DNA from: Gammaproteobacteria bacterium
GTDB lineage: Bacteria; Pseudomonadota; Gammaproteobacteria; Competibacterales; Competibacteraceae
Length of the DNA stretch: 64,000 bases
Direction: 5' to 3'
Assembly (NCBI GenBank): GCA_024235035.1
Contig: JACKNE010000012.1
Coordinates: 1 to 64,000, forward strand
Made by a program: the position numbers and the translations under genes. The notes beneath the pieces are model-generated. The model was not told where the DNA came from. It did not search any database and saw nothing but the letters and a program-made list of their open reading frames with translations. Positions 42,076 through 52,090 of the stretch are shown in pieces. Each line of letters opens with the position of its first letter. The first letter of the stretch is position 1.

Positions 42076-43191
42076 ATGTTTTGGGATAAAAAAACCGACC
42101 AGAAAACGCCTGCCGTTCCAGTCGATAGTCCGGCTTCGCCAAACATGGTCGATCCGGCGCTGGATGCAACGGGGGCGTTATTGCGCATTTGGGGTAAGTA
42201 CGCCTTTGATCTCGACCAACTCAATGCACAAACCATCAAAGATCTGTGTGAAAGATGGGCCAGACATGTGTTGGTTGCTGCGCCATACCCTGGCTCTGAA
42301 CCCGACGAGGCGAACACTACCGGCCCATCTAATCGCAACTGGCTGGGATTGCGCGAGTTTTTCACCCAACTGCGGAAGCGGGAAAATACTTACGTTACCA
42401 ACAGCCTAAAAGACATCCGTCAGGTTCTCAGTGATTTGATCAACACTCTGGGCAAGGTGCTGGTCGAGGATGAGGAGGGGCAAACGGAGATTGTCGACCA
42501 ACTCAATCACCTGAAAAATATCATCGAAAGCAATGCTTCGCTGGATGCCGTCAAGCGCGAGATGATACAGGTCATCAGCGCCGTCGGGCGTATCGCTCAG
42601 TCGCGGCAACAGGCACACCATATCGTGTTGGAAGAATTGACGGAAAGGCTTAAATCCATGCGAGCCGAGCTGAGCGCGGCTCGCCGGGAGATGGAGCTGG
42701 ACCCATTGACCGAACTATACAACCGCAAGGCCTTTGATCAGCAACTCCTGCGCACCTTCGAATTGAGCAAGCTCTCCAGTCAAGCGGTTTGCCTACTGAT
42801 GGTTGACCTTGATCACTTCAAACAAATCAACGACCATTTCGGCCACCCAGCCGGCGATCTGGTCCTCAAACGCTTTGCCGATTGCTGCACCCAGACCTTT
42901 CCGCGCCGCAGCGATTTCGTAGCGCGCTATGGTGGTGAGGAGTTTGTCGTTATCCTGCAGGAAACCGCAATCGATGCTGCTGGGATGCTGGGCGAACGAT
43001 TGCTGCAGGCTGCGCGAAATCTGCACATCGATTACCAGGGACAGGAATTGCACATCACGGTTTCCATCGGTATCGTGGAACTCGGGATCGCCGATAACGA
43101 TGTGCTGAGTTGGTTGCGGCGTGCGGATAACGCCCTGTATCGAGCCAAGCACAGCGGACGAAATCGGCTGGTTAAGGAATTCGGCCCCTGA
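42076..43191 (+). CDS. GGDEF-domain diguanylate cyclase
   Basis: 371 residues: an N-terminal helical, non-membrane region of about 200 residues ending in a coiled coil (LTERLKSMRAELSAARREME), then a full GGDEF domain starting DPLTELYNRKAFDQQL. The active-site loop is GGEEF (286-290), and the inhibitory I-site RxxD is present (RRSD at 277-280) five residues before it, so the enzyme should make cyclic di-GMP and be product-inhibited. The N-terminal region matches no sensor domain I know. It lies alone downstream of an AT-rich spacer. Confidence 0.9.
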   Translation: MFWDKKTDQKTPAVPVDSPASPNMVDPALDATGALLRIWGKYAFDLDQLNAQTIKDLCERWARHVLVAAPYPGSEPDEANTTGPSNRNWLGLREFFTQLRKRENTYVTNSLKDIRQVLSDLINTLGKVLVEDEEGQTEIVDQLNHLKNIIESNASLDAVKREMIQVISAVGRIAQSRQQAHHIVLEELTERLKSMRAELSAARREMELDPLTELYNRKAFDQQLLRTFELSKLSSQAVCLLMVDLDHFKQINDHFGHPAGDLVLKRFADCCTQTFPRRSDFVARYGGEEFVVILQETAIDAAGMLGERLLQAARNLHIDYQGQELHITVSIGIVELGIADNDVLSWLRRADNALYRAKHSGRNRLVKEFGP

Positions 43192-43388
43192 AGGCGTAAA
43201 GCCGCAAAAGCTTGGAAAAATTGCTGATAGGCGCTGTATGCGCGCTGCCATGCGCAAACGGGTGCAATTGGCGTTCGGGATACTCAAACATCAGCAACCT
43301 TACCAAGCTCATTGGACTCCCACCTCTTGACCGTCAACATGATGCCTCTACGAGGATTGGACGGCTATCACCTTTCTCGGAAATCGCC

Positions 43389-46196
43389 TTAAGCTTGGCT
43401 TGGCTCGTTGACCAACAGCGCCATTGGGAAGTGCTGGAGCGCTTCCCGCAGCCATAGGGCTTCCTCACCCTGTACGGTTTCCCCAGTCAGCACATTTCGC
43501 CAACACAGCCGGGAGCCGGCGGGCGGTAATACCCGAGTTTCATGCCAAACCGATTCACCCAGAGGGTATTCGCCATCTTTGACCAAACTACTCGGGAAAC
43601 GCGGCACGATGATCAGCGCCCGTCGCTCGCCCAATTCGCGGGCGAATGCCACGACATGCGCTTTGAGGCTACCGATGACCGTCAATTTCTGGTACGCGCC
43701 ATGCTGGAATAATTCCGGTTCAGTCTGCCGCGCCTGCAGAGCACGATAAATGAGAAACAGCTTGATTCGCCCATCCTCCGGCGCAGCCAACAGTTCGGTG
43801 AGCAATGACAGCATATTGCCGTCGACACGATTATGTAACGCCTTCAACATGACACTGCGCCGCTCAAAATCCACCGGTCGCCGATTATCCGGATCGACCA
43901 AGCTCAAATCCCATAGCTCGGTACCCTGGTAGAAATCAGGCAATCCGGGTGTCGTCAATTTGAGCAAAGTCTGACTGAGCGAATTGAGAATACCGTAATG
44001 CTGGATACGTCGTTGAAACGGCAAGAATGCTTGCAGAAACGGGTTATCCTTACCCGGTTGCATCACACGCTCGGCAAAGGTCAACAAAGCATCCTCGTAT
44101 TGATTATCGGGTTCGAGCCAGTTGGTATGAACCTTGGCTTCACGGGTGGCTTTGATCAAATAAGCCTTGATCCGCTCGATGAAGCCTGGGTAATCCGCCA
44201 GATCGAAAGGATACGCGCCCAATAGGGTCTGATACAGCAGGTACTCATCGTCGTTCTCGGGAGCGGTGCATGGGCCGACTTGTACTTTGCGTGGCAAGTT
44301 GATCTCGTGCCATTCTTGCAACTGATGTTCCCATTCCTCCGGCATCTCCGACAATACATTCAACCGGGCGCGGACATCTTCGCCCCGCTTGGTGTCGTGG
44401 GTAGCGCTGGCGTTCATCGCATGAGGCCAGCAGGCCACCCGATGTTGATTGAAGGCGTGAAATTCATCGAGATCGATGCCGAACTGCAACGGCCCGGCGC
44501 CGACTTCATTGAGCGACAACAGCCGGTTATAGACATAGAACACCGTATCCTCGACGCCTTTGGCCATCAGCGGTCCCGTGAACTGCTGCAAACGCATGAT
44601 GAAATGCAGCCACTGATCCTTATCCTCGGCGGCCATGTGTTCGTCGAATTCCAAGCGTAGGAACCGTTCGATGAAATTCAACTCATTGCGGAAGTTAGGA
44701 ATATTGAGTCGGGCCTGGGCAATGACCTGCCGGATGTATTCCTGGTCGGCCCGGCTGGTGCCGGTCCGACCAATATAGGTGCGATAAATCGGGAACAGCA
44801 CCATAATCTCGATCAGCGCCACCTGGAGTCCATACAGGGTGAAATCGCTGGCGTATCGGTAACGCTCGGAAATGCGCTTGAGCAAATGCGCCAGATTGTC
44901 AATATCGCCGGCCAAGTGCTTATCCACGATCATGCGCTTGTTGCAATCGATCAGCATTTCGCAAGATGTGGCATTGCTAATGAAAGAGTGATAAATCCGG
45001 GTGAATTCGGCCTTGGCGGCTGACTGACAGAACAGGCCATTGATCATGCCCAGAAAATCGTAGCCGCTGGTGCCCTGACACGGCCAGTTCACCGGCAATT
45101 CTTCGCCATGTTCCAGAATCTTTTCCACCACCAGATAAGCATAGGGCGCCTGTTCGCGCAGGCGATGCAGATACTGCGCTGGATCGTAGAGACCATCGAT
45201 ATGATCGATCCGCAAACCGCTGATCTTCTCCTCAGCCACCAGCTTCAGGATCAGCTCATGGGTGAAATCGAAGACTTTGGCATCCTCGATCCGCAATGAG
45301 ATTAAATCGTTGATGGTGAAAAAGCGCCGGTAATTCAGTTCTTCATTACCCACTTTCCAATAGGACAGTCGGAAGAACTGCTCATCGAGCAGGCTGTCCA
45401 GTAAATCGAAACTTTCCGGCTTGCCCACTTCGCCGTTGAAAGCGCGAATGTTCTGCTCGATGAATGCATGGACTTCGGGGCTACCATTCCATAATTCCCA
45501 CAACATCTGCTTGATGAAGGAAATTTGGTCGTAACGCTCTCGCCCCTCTTCGCCGGATGGGATGTACTTGAGCAGATAAAGCACCCCCAGGAACTTGACG
45601 AAATGCGGGTGGTTGCGCTCCAACTGGGCGCGCAGCCGCCCCAGGTCGTAGGTCAACAACCGGTAGTAGGATTCGATACGGATCGGAAAGCGGAAATCGT
45701 AATAGTGAACGGCTAACCCTTGTTCACTGTAGCGCAACTGCAATTCACCACTTTCCAGGCAATCACCGTAAAACTTGCCGAGAAACGGCGCCAGTACCCG
45801 GCCACGAATGCCTTCGTAAAGATGGCTCCAGTTGATGTCGAAAAATTCGCGATACGGTGAATCCGGGCCATTTTCCAGCACATCCACCAACAACTGATTC
45901 TGGCTGTCGAACGCCATGTGATTGGGCACGATATCCTGCACCCATCCGATCCCATATTGCTTCAGGGTCTGGCTGAGAACCTCAAATCGCTCCATGCCGC
46001 CCAGTTCGGGATTGATAACGTGTGCATCGACCACATCGTAACCATGTTGACTGCCATGGCGCGGTGTAAGAATGGGTGAGGCATAGATGTCGGTTACTCC
46101 CAATTCGGCTAGGTAGGGCGCGATGGCGATAGCATCGTCGAAGCCGAAGTCCGGGGTAAATTGCAGGCGATAGGTCGTAACGGGAATGCGCATCAT
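43389..46196 (-). CDS. treY: Malto-oligosyltrehalose synthase TreY
   Basis: GH13 enzyme that turns the reducing end of maltodextrins into a trehalose unit by internal transglycosylation. Features are IPVTTYRLQFTPDFGFDDA and DIYASPILTPRHGSQHGYDV at the N-terminus, GLRIDHIDGLYDP with the nucleophile Asp, VVEKILEHGEELP with the acid Glu, and LPDFYQGTELWDLSLVDPDN near the C-terminus. At about 935 residues it is normal for TreY. The open frame reaches 46259, but the ATG at 46196 (or 46193) fits the conserved start. Last gene of the glgX-treZ-treY set; 78 nt separate it from treZ. Confidence 0.95.
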   Translation of the reverse strand: MMRIPVTTYRLQFTPDFGFDDAIAIAPYLAELGVTDIYASPILTPRHGSQHGYDVVDAHVINPELGGMERFEVLSQTLKQYGIGWVQDIVPNHMAFDSQNQLLVDVLENGPDSPYREFFDINWSHLYEGIRGRVLAPFLGKFYGDCLESGELQLRYSEQGLAVHYYDFRFPIRIESYYRLLTYDLGRLRAQLERNHPHFVKFLGVLYLLKYIPSGEEGRERYDQISFIKQMLWELWNGSPEVHAFIEQNIRAFNGEVGKPESFDLLDSLLDEQFFRLSYWKVGNEELNYRRFFTINDLISLRIEDAKVFDFTHELILKLVAEEKISGLRIDHIDGLYDPAQYLHRLREQAPYAYLVVEKILEHGEELPVNWPCQGTSGYDFLGMINGLFCQSAAKAEFTRIYHSFISNATSCEMLIDCNKRMIVDKHLAGDIDNLAHLLKRISERYRYASDFTLYGLQVALIEIMVLFPIYRTYIGRTGTSRADQEYIRQVIAQARLNIPNFRNELNFIERFLRLEFDEHMAAEDKDQWLHFIMRLQQFTGPLMAKGVEDTVFYVYNRLLSLNEVGAGPLQFGIDLDEFHAFNQHRVACWPHAMNASATHDTKRGEDVRARLNVLSEMPEEWEHQLQEWHEINLPRKVQVGPCTAPENDDEYLLYQTLLGAYPFDLADYPGFIERIKAYLIKATREAKVHTNWLEPDNQYEDALLTFAERVMQPGKDNPFLQAFLPFQRRIQHYGILNSLSQTLLKLTTPGLPDFYQGTELWDLSLVDPDNRRPVDFERRSVMLKALHNRVDGNMLSLLTELLAAPEDGRIKLFLIYRALQARQTEPELFQHGAYQKLTVIGSLKAHVVAFARELGERRALIIVPRFPSSLVKDGEYPLGESVWHETRVLPPAGSRLCWRNVLTGETVQGEEALWLREALQHFPMALLVNEPSQA

Positions 46197-46274
46197 CAGG
46201 ATGGCCCTCATCAAGAATAGGGAAAGAATGCGGAATAGACGTCCCGCTCGTTTGAGCACAGGCGGGAATTCGTG

Positions 46275-48119
46275 CTATGCGGCAGCGTAAACCGCTACGG
46301 CGTAAGGCGGGAAGGTCAACGCACTCGGGATAACGCCATTTGTCATTTGCACGGGCAGAGTAGAGCCCTCCCCGCCCCAGGCCGGATCAGCTGCATCAAG
46401 CTGTCTGTTCCACTGCCCGACACCCGGTTCGACCGTCACAGTCGCCGGGGCGGCAGCGAAGTTCAGCCAAGCGACGACCCGGTTGCCATCGCACCAACGC
46501 TGCAGTTCCAACACGCCCGGCGCGATCACTGTCGCTGTTAGGCTGGCATTGTCCAGTTGGGCTAGCGCCGACAGTTCCCGCCGCAAACGCAGCAGCTCGC
46601 GGTAAAAGGCGCGTAATTGTCCACTCCGTCCGATTTTGCCGAGTTCCCATTGTAGTTTCGAGCTTTGGAAAGTCACCTCGGATTGCGGGTCCGGCGCTTC
46701 CCCTGCGGCATGGAACGCCGCAAATTCTTTCTTCCGACCCTCGCGCACCCCTTCGATCAACGCCGGGTCGCTGTGACTGATGAAGTACAGGAAAGGATGA
46801 GGTTCACCGTATTCTTCACCCATGAACAACAGCGGCAGGTAAGGCGACAGCAAGACCGCCGCCGCCGCCAGCTTCAACGCTGGAAACGGCAGCAAGCCCG
46901 AGAATCGGTCACCCAGCGCCCGGTTACCCACCTGGTCGTGATTCTGACTGCATACCACGAAGCGCCAGGCTGGACAATCAGCGGGATCGTCACCGTGAAA
47001 ACGCTGACGGTGTGGAGAGTAATCCCAGGCGTAAACGAATGGCCGACGGTAGGCTTGCGCCAACTGCTCCAAGGTACCGAAATCCTGGTAATAACCGTGC
47101 CGCTCGCCGGTCAGCACCGTATGTAAAGCATGGTGAAAATCGTCGCTCCACTGCGCATCGAGTCCGTAACCACCCATCGTCGCTGCGCGCACGATACGTG
47201 GATCATTGAGGTCGCTTTCGGCGATGAGATAGAAAGATCGGCCCAGACGCTGCTCGCAAGCAGCGACCGCTTGCGCCAGCTCCGCCAGAATATGCCGCGC
47301 ACCGAAATCATAAATGGCATGCACCGCATCCAGTCGCAGGGCGTCGCAGTGACAGGTTTCCAACCAGTACAGCGCGTTCCCGACTACATACTCACGGACC
47401 CCTGGGCTGTGCGGGCCATCGTAATTGACGGCATCGCCCCAAGGGGTGCGGTACTGACTGGTGAAATAGGTCCCCAACCCCCATAGATAATTACCTTCGG
47501 GGCCAAGATGGTTGTAAACCACGTCCATGATAACCGCCAAGCCCTCACGGTGGCAGGCGTCCACCAGCCGTTTTAGACCTTCGATTCCACCATAGGAATG
47601 CTGGGCCGCCCAGGGGTAAACTCCGTCATAACCCCAGTTGCGGTCGCCGGGACATTGAGCGACCGGTAGCAATTCCAAAGCGTTCACCCCTAATTCCCGT
47701 AACTCCGGCAGGCGCGGGATGATCGCATCGAAGGTCCCTTCAGGGGTGAAAGTTCCGACATGCAATTCATACATCACCCATTGCGGCAGCGGCAGCGGTC
47801 GCCAACCGGCATCGCTCCAAGCGAAGGCTTGATCGACCACTCGCGACGGTCCATGCACACCTTGCGGCTGGCTGTGGGAAACCGGATCGGGACGGTCGGT
47901 TTCTCCATCCCACCGGTAGAAATAGAGTGCGCCGGGTTCAACGCCAGTGACCGTGGCGCGCCAGTAGCCTCCCGCATCGCGGGTCATGGGAATGAGCCGA
48001 TCTTCGGGCGAGATCAGATGCACAGCCGCCTGTTTCAACAACGGCGCCCATAGGGTAAAGGCGCATTGATGGTCGCCGCGATAATCGGCGCCTAATTTGA
48101 TGGGATTCATAAGCATCAT
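46275..48119 (-). CDS. treZ: Malto-oligosyltrehalose trehalohydrolase TreZ
   Basis: GH13 enzyme that releases trehalose from the TreY product. A CBM48-like N-terminal domain (LGADYRGDHQCAFTLWAPL, YFYRWDGE) precedes the barrel: YELHVGTFTPEGTFDAI, DVVYNHLGPEGNY, DALRLDAVHAIYDF (nucleophile Asp), LIAESDLNDPR (acid Glu), and VVCSQNHDQVGN. At 614 residues it is normal. An ATG three codons on (48110) is an alternative start. It lies between glgX and treY on the minus strand. Confidence 0.95.
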   Translation of the reverse strand: MMLMNPIKLGADYRGDHQCAFTLWAPLLKQAAVHLISPEDRLIPMTRDAGGYWRATVTGVEPGALYFYRWDGETDRPDPVSHSQPQGVHGPSRVVDQAFAWSDAGWRPLPLPQWVMYELHVGTFTPEGTFDAIIPRLPELRELGVNALELLPVAQCPGDRNWGYDGVYPWAAQHSYGGIEGLKRLVDACHREGLAVIMDVVYNHLGPEGNYLWGLGTYFTSQYRTPWGDAVNYDGPHSPGVREYVVGNALYWLETCHCDALRLDAVHAIYDFGARHILAELAQAVAACEQRLGRSFYLIAESDLNDPRIVRAATMGGYGLDAQWSDDFHHALHTVLTGERHGYYQDFGTLEQLAQAYRRPFVYAWDYSPHRQRFHGDDPADCPAWRFVVCSQNHDQVGNRALGDRFSGLLPFPALKLAAAAVLLSPYLPLLFMGEEYGEPHPFLYFISHSDPALIEGVREGRKKEFAAFHAAGEAPDPQSEVTFQSSKLQWELGKIGRSGQLRAFYRELLRLRRELSALAQLDNASLTATVIAPGVLELQRWCDGNRVVAWLNFAAAPATVTVEPGVGQWNRQLDAADPAWGGEGSTLPVQMTNGVIPSALTFPPYAVAVYAAA

Positions 48120-48202
48120 GCCTCCGTGGCTGAGAGCAGATCACAAGATGGGTTGGCCGGTAGCCAATAGCTGTAGAGTATGCAATGCGTAGCCTACGAC
48201 TT

Positions 48203-50350
48203 TTACTGCACATCCATCATGCTCGATGGTCTTTGCAAAACCACCAGCGCCCGGCCTGAGACGGGCACGGTGGGCGCTTCAGCGCCATAGCCGCGACCAC
48301 GCTGCAAAAAGCGAGGCAGGGCTGTATCCAGGATGGTCCGCCATTCTCTCTGTAGCAGATTTTCTGGCAAAGCAAACTCAATGGGTTCGTGATGAGTGTT
48401 GAACAGCAGAATGAAACTGTCGTCGATAATCCGTTCACCTCGCCGATTAGGGGTAGCGATCTCCTCACCATTAAGGAAAATACCGATCGCCTTGGCTAAC
48501 CCATCATGCCATTGTTCCTCGGTCATCTCGCCGCCATCGGGATTGAACCAGATAATGTCATGCACGCCGGAGCCATGGATTGACCGGCCCTGAAACCATT
48601 TGCGCCGACGCAGCACCGGATGTTCGTAACGGAACGCCATCAATTCGCGCACGAACTCCAGCAGCGCGGCATTTTCCTCCGGCAGGTCCCAGTTTAACCA
48701 GGATAATGCGTTATCCTGACAGTAAGCATTATTGTTGCCGTGCTGGGTGCGGCCCATCTCATCGCCGGCCAACAGCATGGGAACGCCCTGAGACAGGAAC
48801 AGCGTCGCCAGGAAATTGCGCTGCTGGCGCTGACGCAGGTTCAGAACCGCTGGATCGTCGGTTTCGCCTTCAACGCCACAATTCCAGGAGCGGTTATGTG
48901 ATTCACCGTCCCGATTACCCTCGCTATTAGCTTCATTATGTTTTTCGTTGTAGCTCACCAGATCATGCAGGGTAAAACCGTCATGGGCGATGATGAAATT
49001 GATGCTGGCGCTGGGGTTGCGGCCATTGGACTGGTACAGATCGGAACTGCCGGTGAAACGAAAGGCGAATTCAGCCAGGCGACTCGGTTCACCGCGCCAG
49101 AAGTCGCGCACCGTATCCCGATAGCGGCCATTCCATTCCGACCAGAGCAATGGGAAGCCGCCGACATGATAACCGCCTTCACCCACATCCCATGGTTCAG
49201 CGATTAACTTCACATCGGACAACACCGGGTCCTGATGGATGATATCGAAGAAGGCCGCCAACCGATCGACGGCATACAGTTCCCGCGCCAGCGCCGAGGC
49301 CAGATCGAAGCGGAAGCCGTCCACATGCATCTCCAGCACCCAATAGCGCAAACTATCCATGATCAATTTGAGCACTTGCGGATGACGGACATTGAGCGAG
49401 TTACCACAACCGGTAAAGTCCATGTAGTAACGCGGATTGTCCTCGACCAACCGGTAGTAGGCGGCGTTATCCACTCCGCGTAAGGTCAGGGTCGGCCCCA
49501 TTTGATTGCCTTCGCCGGTGTGGTTGTACACCACATCCAGAATAACCTCGATGCCAGCCTGGTGCAGCGCCTTGACCATCTCCTTGAATTCGCGCACCTG
49601 TTGACCCTGGCTGCCGCTGGCGCTGTAGCCTGAGTAAGGAGCGAAGAAATTCAGCGAGTCGTAACCCCAGTAATTGCGCAGCCCAGTGTCGGCCAGATGA
49701 CCAGGATAGGCCAGGTAGTGATGCACCGGCATGAGTTCAACCGCTGTCACGTCGATCGAGCGCAGATGGGCGATGGCCGCAGGGTGCGCCAAGCCAGCAT
49801 AAGTGCCGCGCAACTCCGGCGGAATCTCCGGATGCAAGCGGGTAAATCCCCGCACATGCATCTCGTAAATCACCGTTTCGTGCCAAGGCGTGCGCAACAA
49901 CTCATCGCCTTCCCAGTCGAAATGCGGATCGATCACCACGGCTTTCGGCATCAACGGCGCGCTGTCGCTCTCGGAAAAAGCCAGATCGTCGTCAGGCTGG
50001 TTCCACGGATAGCCGAAGATCGCCTCGCCTGACTGGACATCGCCATCAAGCGCCTTGGCGTAAGGATCGATCAGCAGTTTGTTGGGGTTGTAACGGTGAC
50101 CTTCGTGCGGAGCGAACGGTCCATGCACGCGAAACCCATAACGCTGGCCCGGCCCGATTCCCGGCAAATAACCGTGCCAAATGAATTTGTTGACCTCTTT
50201 CAGTTCCAGCTGGGTTTCCTGGTTATTCTCGTCGAACAGGCACAATTCAACCCGCGTGGCGTTTTCAGAAAACAGCGCAAAATTAGTCCCCTCTCCACTC
50301 CAGAAAGCACCCAGTGGATAGGGTTTGCCAGGCCAAATCGGTTGCGACAT
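48203..50350 (-). CDS. glgX: Glycogen debranching enzyme GlgX (isoamylase type)
   Basis: GH13_11 enzyme that removes alpha-1,6 branches of glycogen, giving linear maltodextrins for TreY. CBM48 at the start (PLGAFWSGEGTNFALFSENA), then YEMHVRGFTRLHPEIP, DVVYNHTGEGN, DGFRFDLASALARELY (nucleophile Asp), LIAEPWDVGEGGYHVG (acid Glu) and FIIAHDGFTLHDLVSYNEKH. At 715 residues it is normal. First gene of the minus-strand trehalose set and divergent from leuA. Confidence 0.96.
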   Translation of the reverse strand: MSQPIWPGKPYPLGAFWSGEGTNFALFSENATRVELCLFDENNQETQLELKEVNKFIWHGYLPGIGPGQRYGFRVHGPFAPHEGHRYNPNKLLIDPYAKALDGDVQSGEAIFGYPWNQPDDDLAFSESDSAPLMPKAVVIDPHFDWEGDELLRTPWHETVIYEMHVRGFTRLHPEIPPELRGTYAGLAHPAAIAHLRSIDVTAVELMPVHHYLAYPGHLADTGLRNYWGYDSLNFFAPYSGYSASGSQGQQVREFKEMVKALHQAGIEVILDVVYNHTGEGNQMGPTLTLRGVDNAAYYRLVEDNPRYYMDFTGCGNSLNVRHPQVLKLIMDSLRYWVLEMHVDGFRFDLASALARELYAVDRLAAFFDIIHQDPVLSDVKLIAEPWDVGEGGYHVGGFPLLWSEWNGRYRDTVRDFWRGEPSRLAEFAFRFTGSSDLYQSNGRNPSASINFIIAHDGFTLHDLVSYNEKHNEANSEGNRDGESHNRSWNCGVEGETDDPAVLNLRQRQQRNFLATLFLSQGVPMLLAGDEMGRTQHGNNNAYCQDNALSWLNWDLPEENAALLEFVRELMAFRYEHPVLRRRKWFQGRSIHGSGVHDIIWFNPDGGEMTEEQWHDGLAKAIGIFLNGEEIATPNRRGERIIDDSFILLFNTHHEPIEFALPENLLQREWRTILDTALPRFLQRGRGYGAEAPTVPVSGRALVVLQRPSSMMDVQ

Positions 50351-50495
50351 GTATGCTCCTGATAAGGCGACTTTACAGCCAGATTTTGAAATTATAGCAG
50401 CTCATCGAGATAGGCTTGGCGAAGCCCCGGCCTTCTACAGTCACCCATGTCCCCACATTCGCAGCTCCAATACCTTCGCCATCTTGAACATTCGG

Positions 50496-50523
50496 CTGAC
50501 AAACTCGGCAAAATCGCCATAAT
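50496..50523 (+). promoter_or_regulatory. Candidate leuA promoter
   Basis: CTGACA (50496-50501) and CATAAT (50518-50523) with a 16-bp spacer lie about 30 nt before the leuA ATG. Each box is one base off consensus. No leucine-rich leader peptide or attenuator is visible. The 204-nt gap to glgX has no other gene. Confidence 0.4.
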
Positions 50524-50554
50524 CGCTATCAGCATTTCACTTGGAGAGCGCTGT

Positions 50555-52090
50555 ATGAACAAGCTGATCATTTTCGACACCACTCTGCGCGATGGCGAAC
50601 AAAGTCCCGGCGCATCCATGACCAAGGAAGAGAAAGTCCGCATCGCCAAAATGTTGGAACGTATGCGTGTGGACGTGATCGAAGCCGGTTTTCCGATTGC
50701 CAGTCCCGGCGATTTTGAAGCGGTGCGGGCAGTGGCACGAGCAGTCAAGGACAGCACGGTGTGCGGGCTGGCCCGCGCCTCCGACGCGGACATCGATCGG
50801 GCGGGTGAGGCGTTAAAAGAGGCGGCGGCCTGCCGTGTCCACACTTTTATCGCCACGTCGCCCATTCATATGCAGATGAAACTGCGCATGGAGCCGGATC
50901 AGGTGTTGGAACGAGCGGTCGAGGCGGTGCGTCGCGCCCGGCGTTGGACCGATGACGTGGAATTCTCCGCTGAAGACGCCGGTCGCTCTGAACTCGATTT
51001 TCTGTGTCGAATCACCGAGGCGGTGATCGCTGCCGGCGCCCGCACCATCAACATTCCCGACACGGTCGGTTACAACGTCCCTGAGCAATTCGCCCACACC
51101 ATTCGTAGCCTGATCGAACGAGTGCCGAACGCCGACAAGGCGATCTTCTCAGTGCATTGCCATAATGACCTGGGGCTGGCGGTGGCCAACTCACTGGCGG
51201 CGGTGCTGGCGGGCGCCCGCCAGGTGGAGTGCACCATCAACGGCCTGGGCGAACGAGCTGGCAATGCGTCGTTGGAGGAAATCGTCATGACAGTGCGCAC
51301 CCGCCGCGACGTGTTCCAACTTGAAACCGGCATCGATACCACACAAATCGTGCCGGCTTCGCGACTGGTCGCCAACATCACCGGTTTCCCGGTGCAACCC
51401 AACAAAGCGATCGTTGGCGCCAACGCCTTCGCCCACGAGTCCGGCATTCATCAGGATGGCGTACTCAAGCATCGCGAGACTTATGAAATCATGCGCGCCG
51501 AGGATGTCGGCTGGAGCGCCAATCGCATGGTGCTGGGCAAACATTCCGGTCGCAACGCCTTCCGCACTCGGCTGGAGGAACTGGGGGTGAGCTTCGCATC
51601 CGAAGAGGAGTTGAACGACGCCTTTGCCCGCTTCAAGGAACTCGCCGACAAGAAGCATGAAGTGTACGACGAAGATTTGCAGGCGCTGGTGACCGACGCC
51701 TATCTGTCCGCGGAAAATGAACGGGTGAAGTTGCTTTACCTGCGGGTCTGTTCCGAAACCGGCGAGACGCCGAACGCTCAGGTGACGTTGCTGGTGGATG
51801 GTGCAGAACACAACGCGACCGCTGAGGGCGGCGGTCCGGTGGACGCGGCATTCAAGGCGATTGAAAGCCTGCTGCAAACCGGTACGGACCTGCTGTTGTA
51901 CTCGGTGAACAACATCACCAGCGGCACCGATTCGCAGGGTGAGGTGACCGTGCGCGTATCCAAGCAAGGACGGATCGTCAATGGCCAAGGCGCCGATACC
52001 GACATCGTGATCGCCTCGGCCAAAGCCTATGTGAACGCTCTGAACAAGGTGATGCAACCCATCGAGCGAGCGCATCCACAATTATTGTGA
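50555..52090 (+). CDS. leuA: 2-isopropylmalate synthase LeuA
   Basis: First enzyme of leucine synthesis. It begins MNKLIIFDTTLRDGEQSPGA, has the metal-site motif HCHNDLGLAVANSLA, NGLGERAGNASLEEIVM, HESGIHQDGVLKH, GKHSGRNAF and a C-terminal regulatory domain for leucine feedback (GGPVDAAFKAIESLL). The ATG at 50555 follows GGAGAG, giving a normal 511-residue enzyme. Its stop overlaps the next ATG (TGATG), so the downstream DNA repair gene is probably translationally coupled. Confidence 0.96.
   Translation: MNKLIIFDTTLRDGEQSPGASMTKEEKVRIAKMLERMRVDVIEAGFPIASPGDFEAVRAVARAVKDSTVCGLARASDADIDRAGEALKEAAACRVHTFIATSPIHMQMKLRMEPDQVLERAVEAVRRARRWTDDVEFSAEDAGRSELDFLCRITEAVIAAGARTINIPDTVGYNVPEQFAHTIRSLIERVPNADKAIFSVHCHNDLGLAVANSLAAVLAGARQVECTINGLGERAGNASLEEIVMTVRTRRDVFQLETGIDTTQIVPASRLVANITGFPVQPNKAIVGANAFAHESGIHQDGVLKHRETYEIMRAEDVGWSANRMVLGKHSGRNAFRTRLEELGVSFASEEELNDAFARFKELADKKHEVYDEDLQALVTDAYLSAENERVKLLYLRVCSETGETPNAQVTLLVDGAEHNATAEGGGPVDAAFKAIESLLQTGTDLLLYSVNNITSGTDSQGEVTVRVSKQGRIVNGQGADTDIVIASAKAYVNALNKVMQPIERAHPQLL

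Noticed and set aside
51191..52081. 296-codon open frame on the minus strand
   Set aside because: Antisense to leuA; no family signature and no ribosome site.
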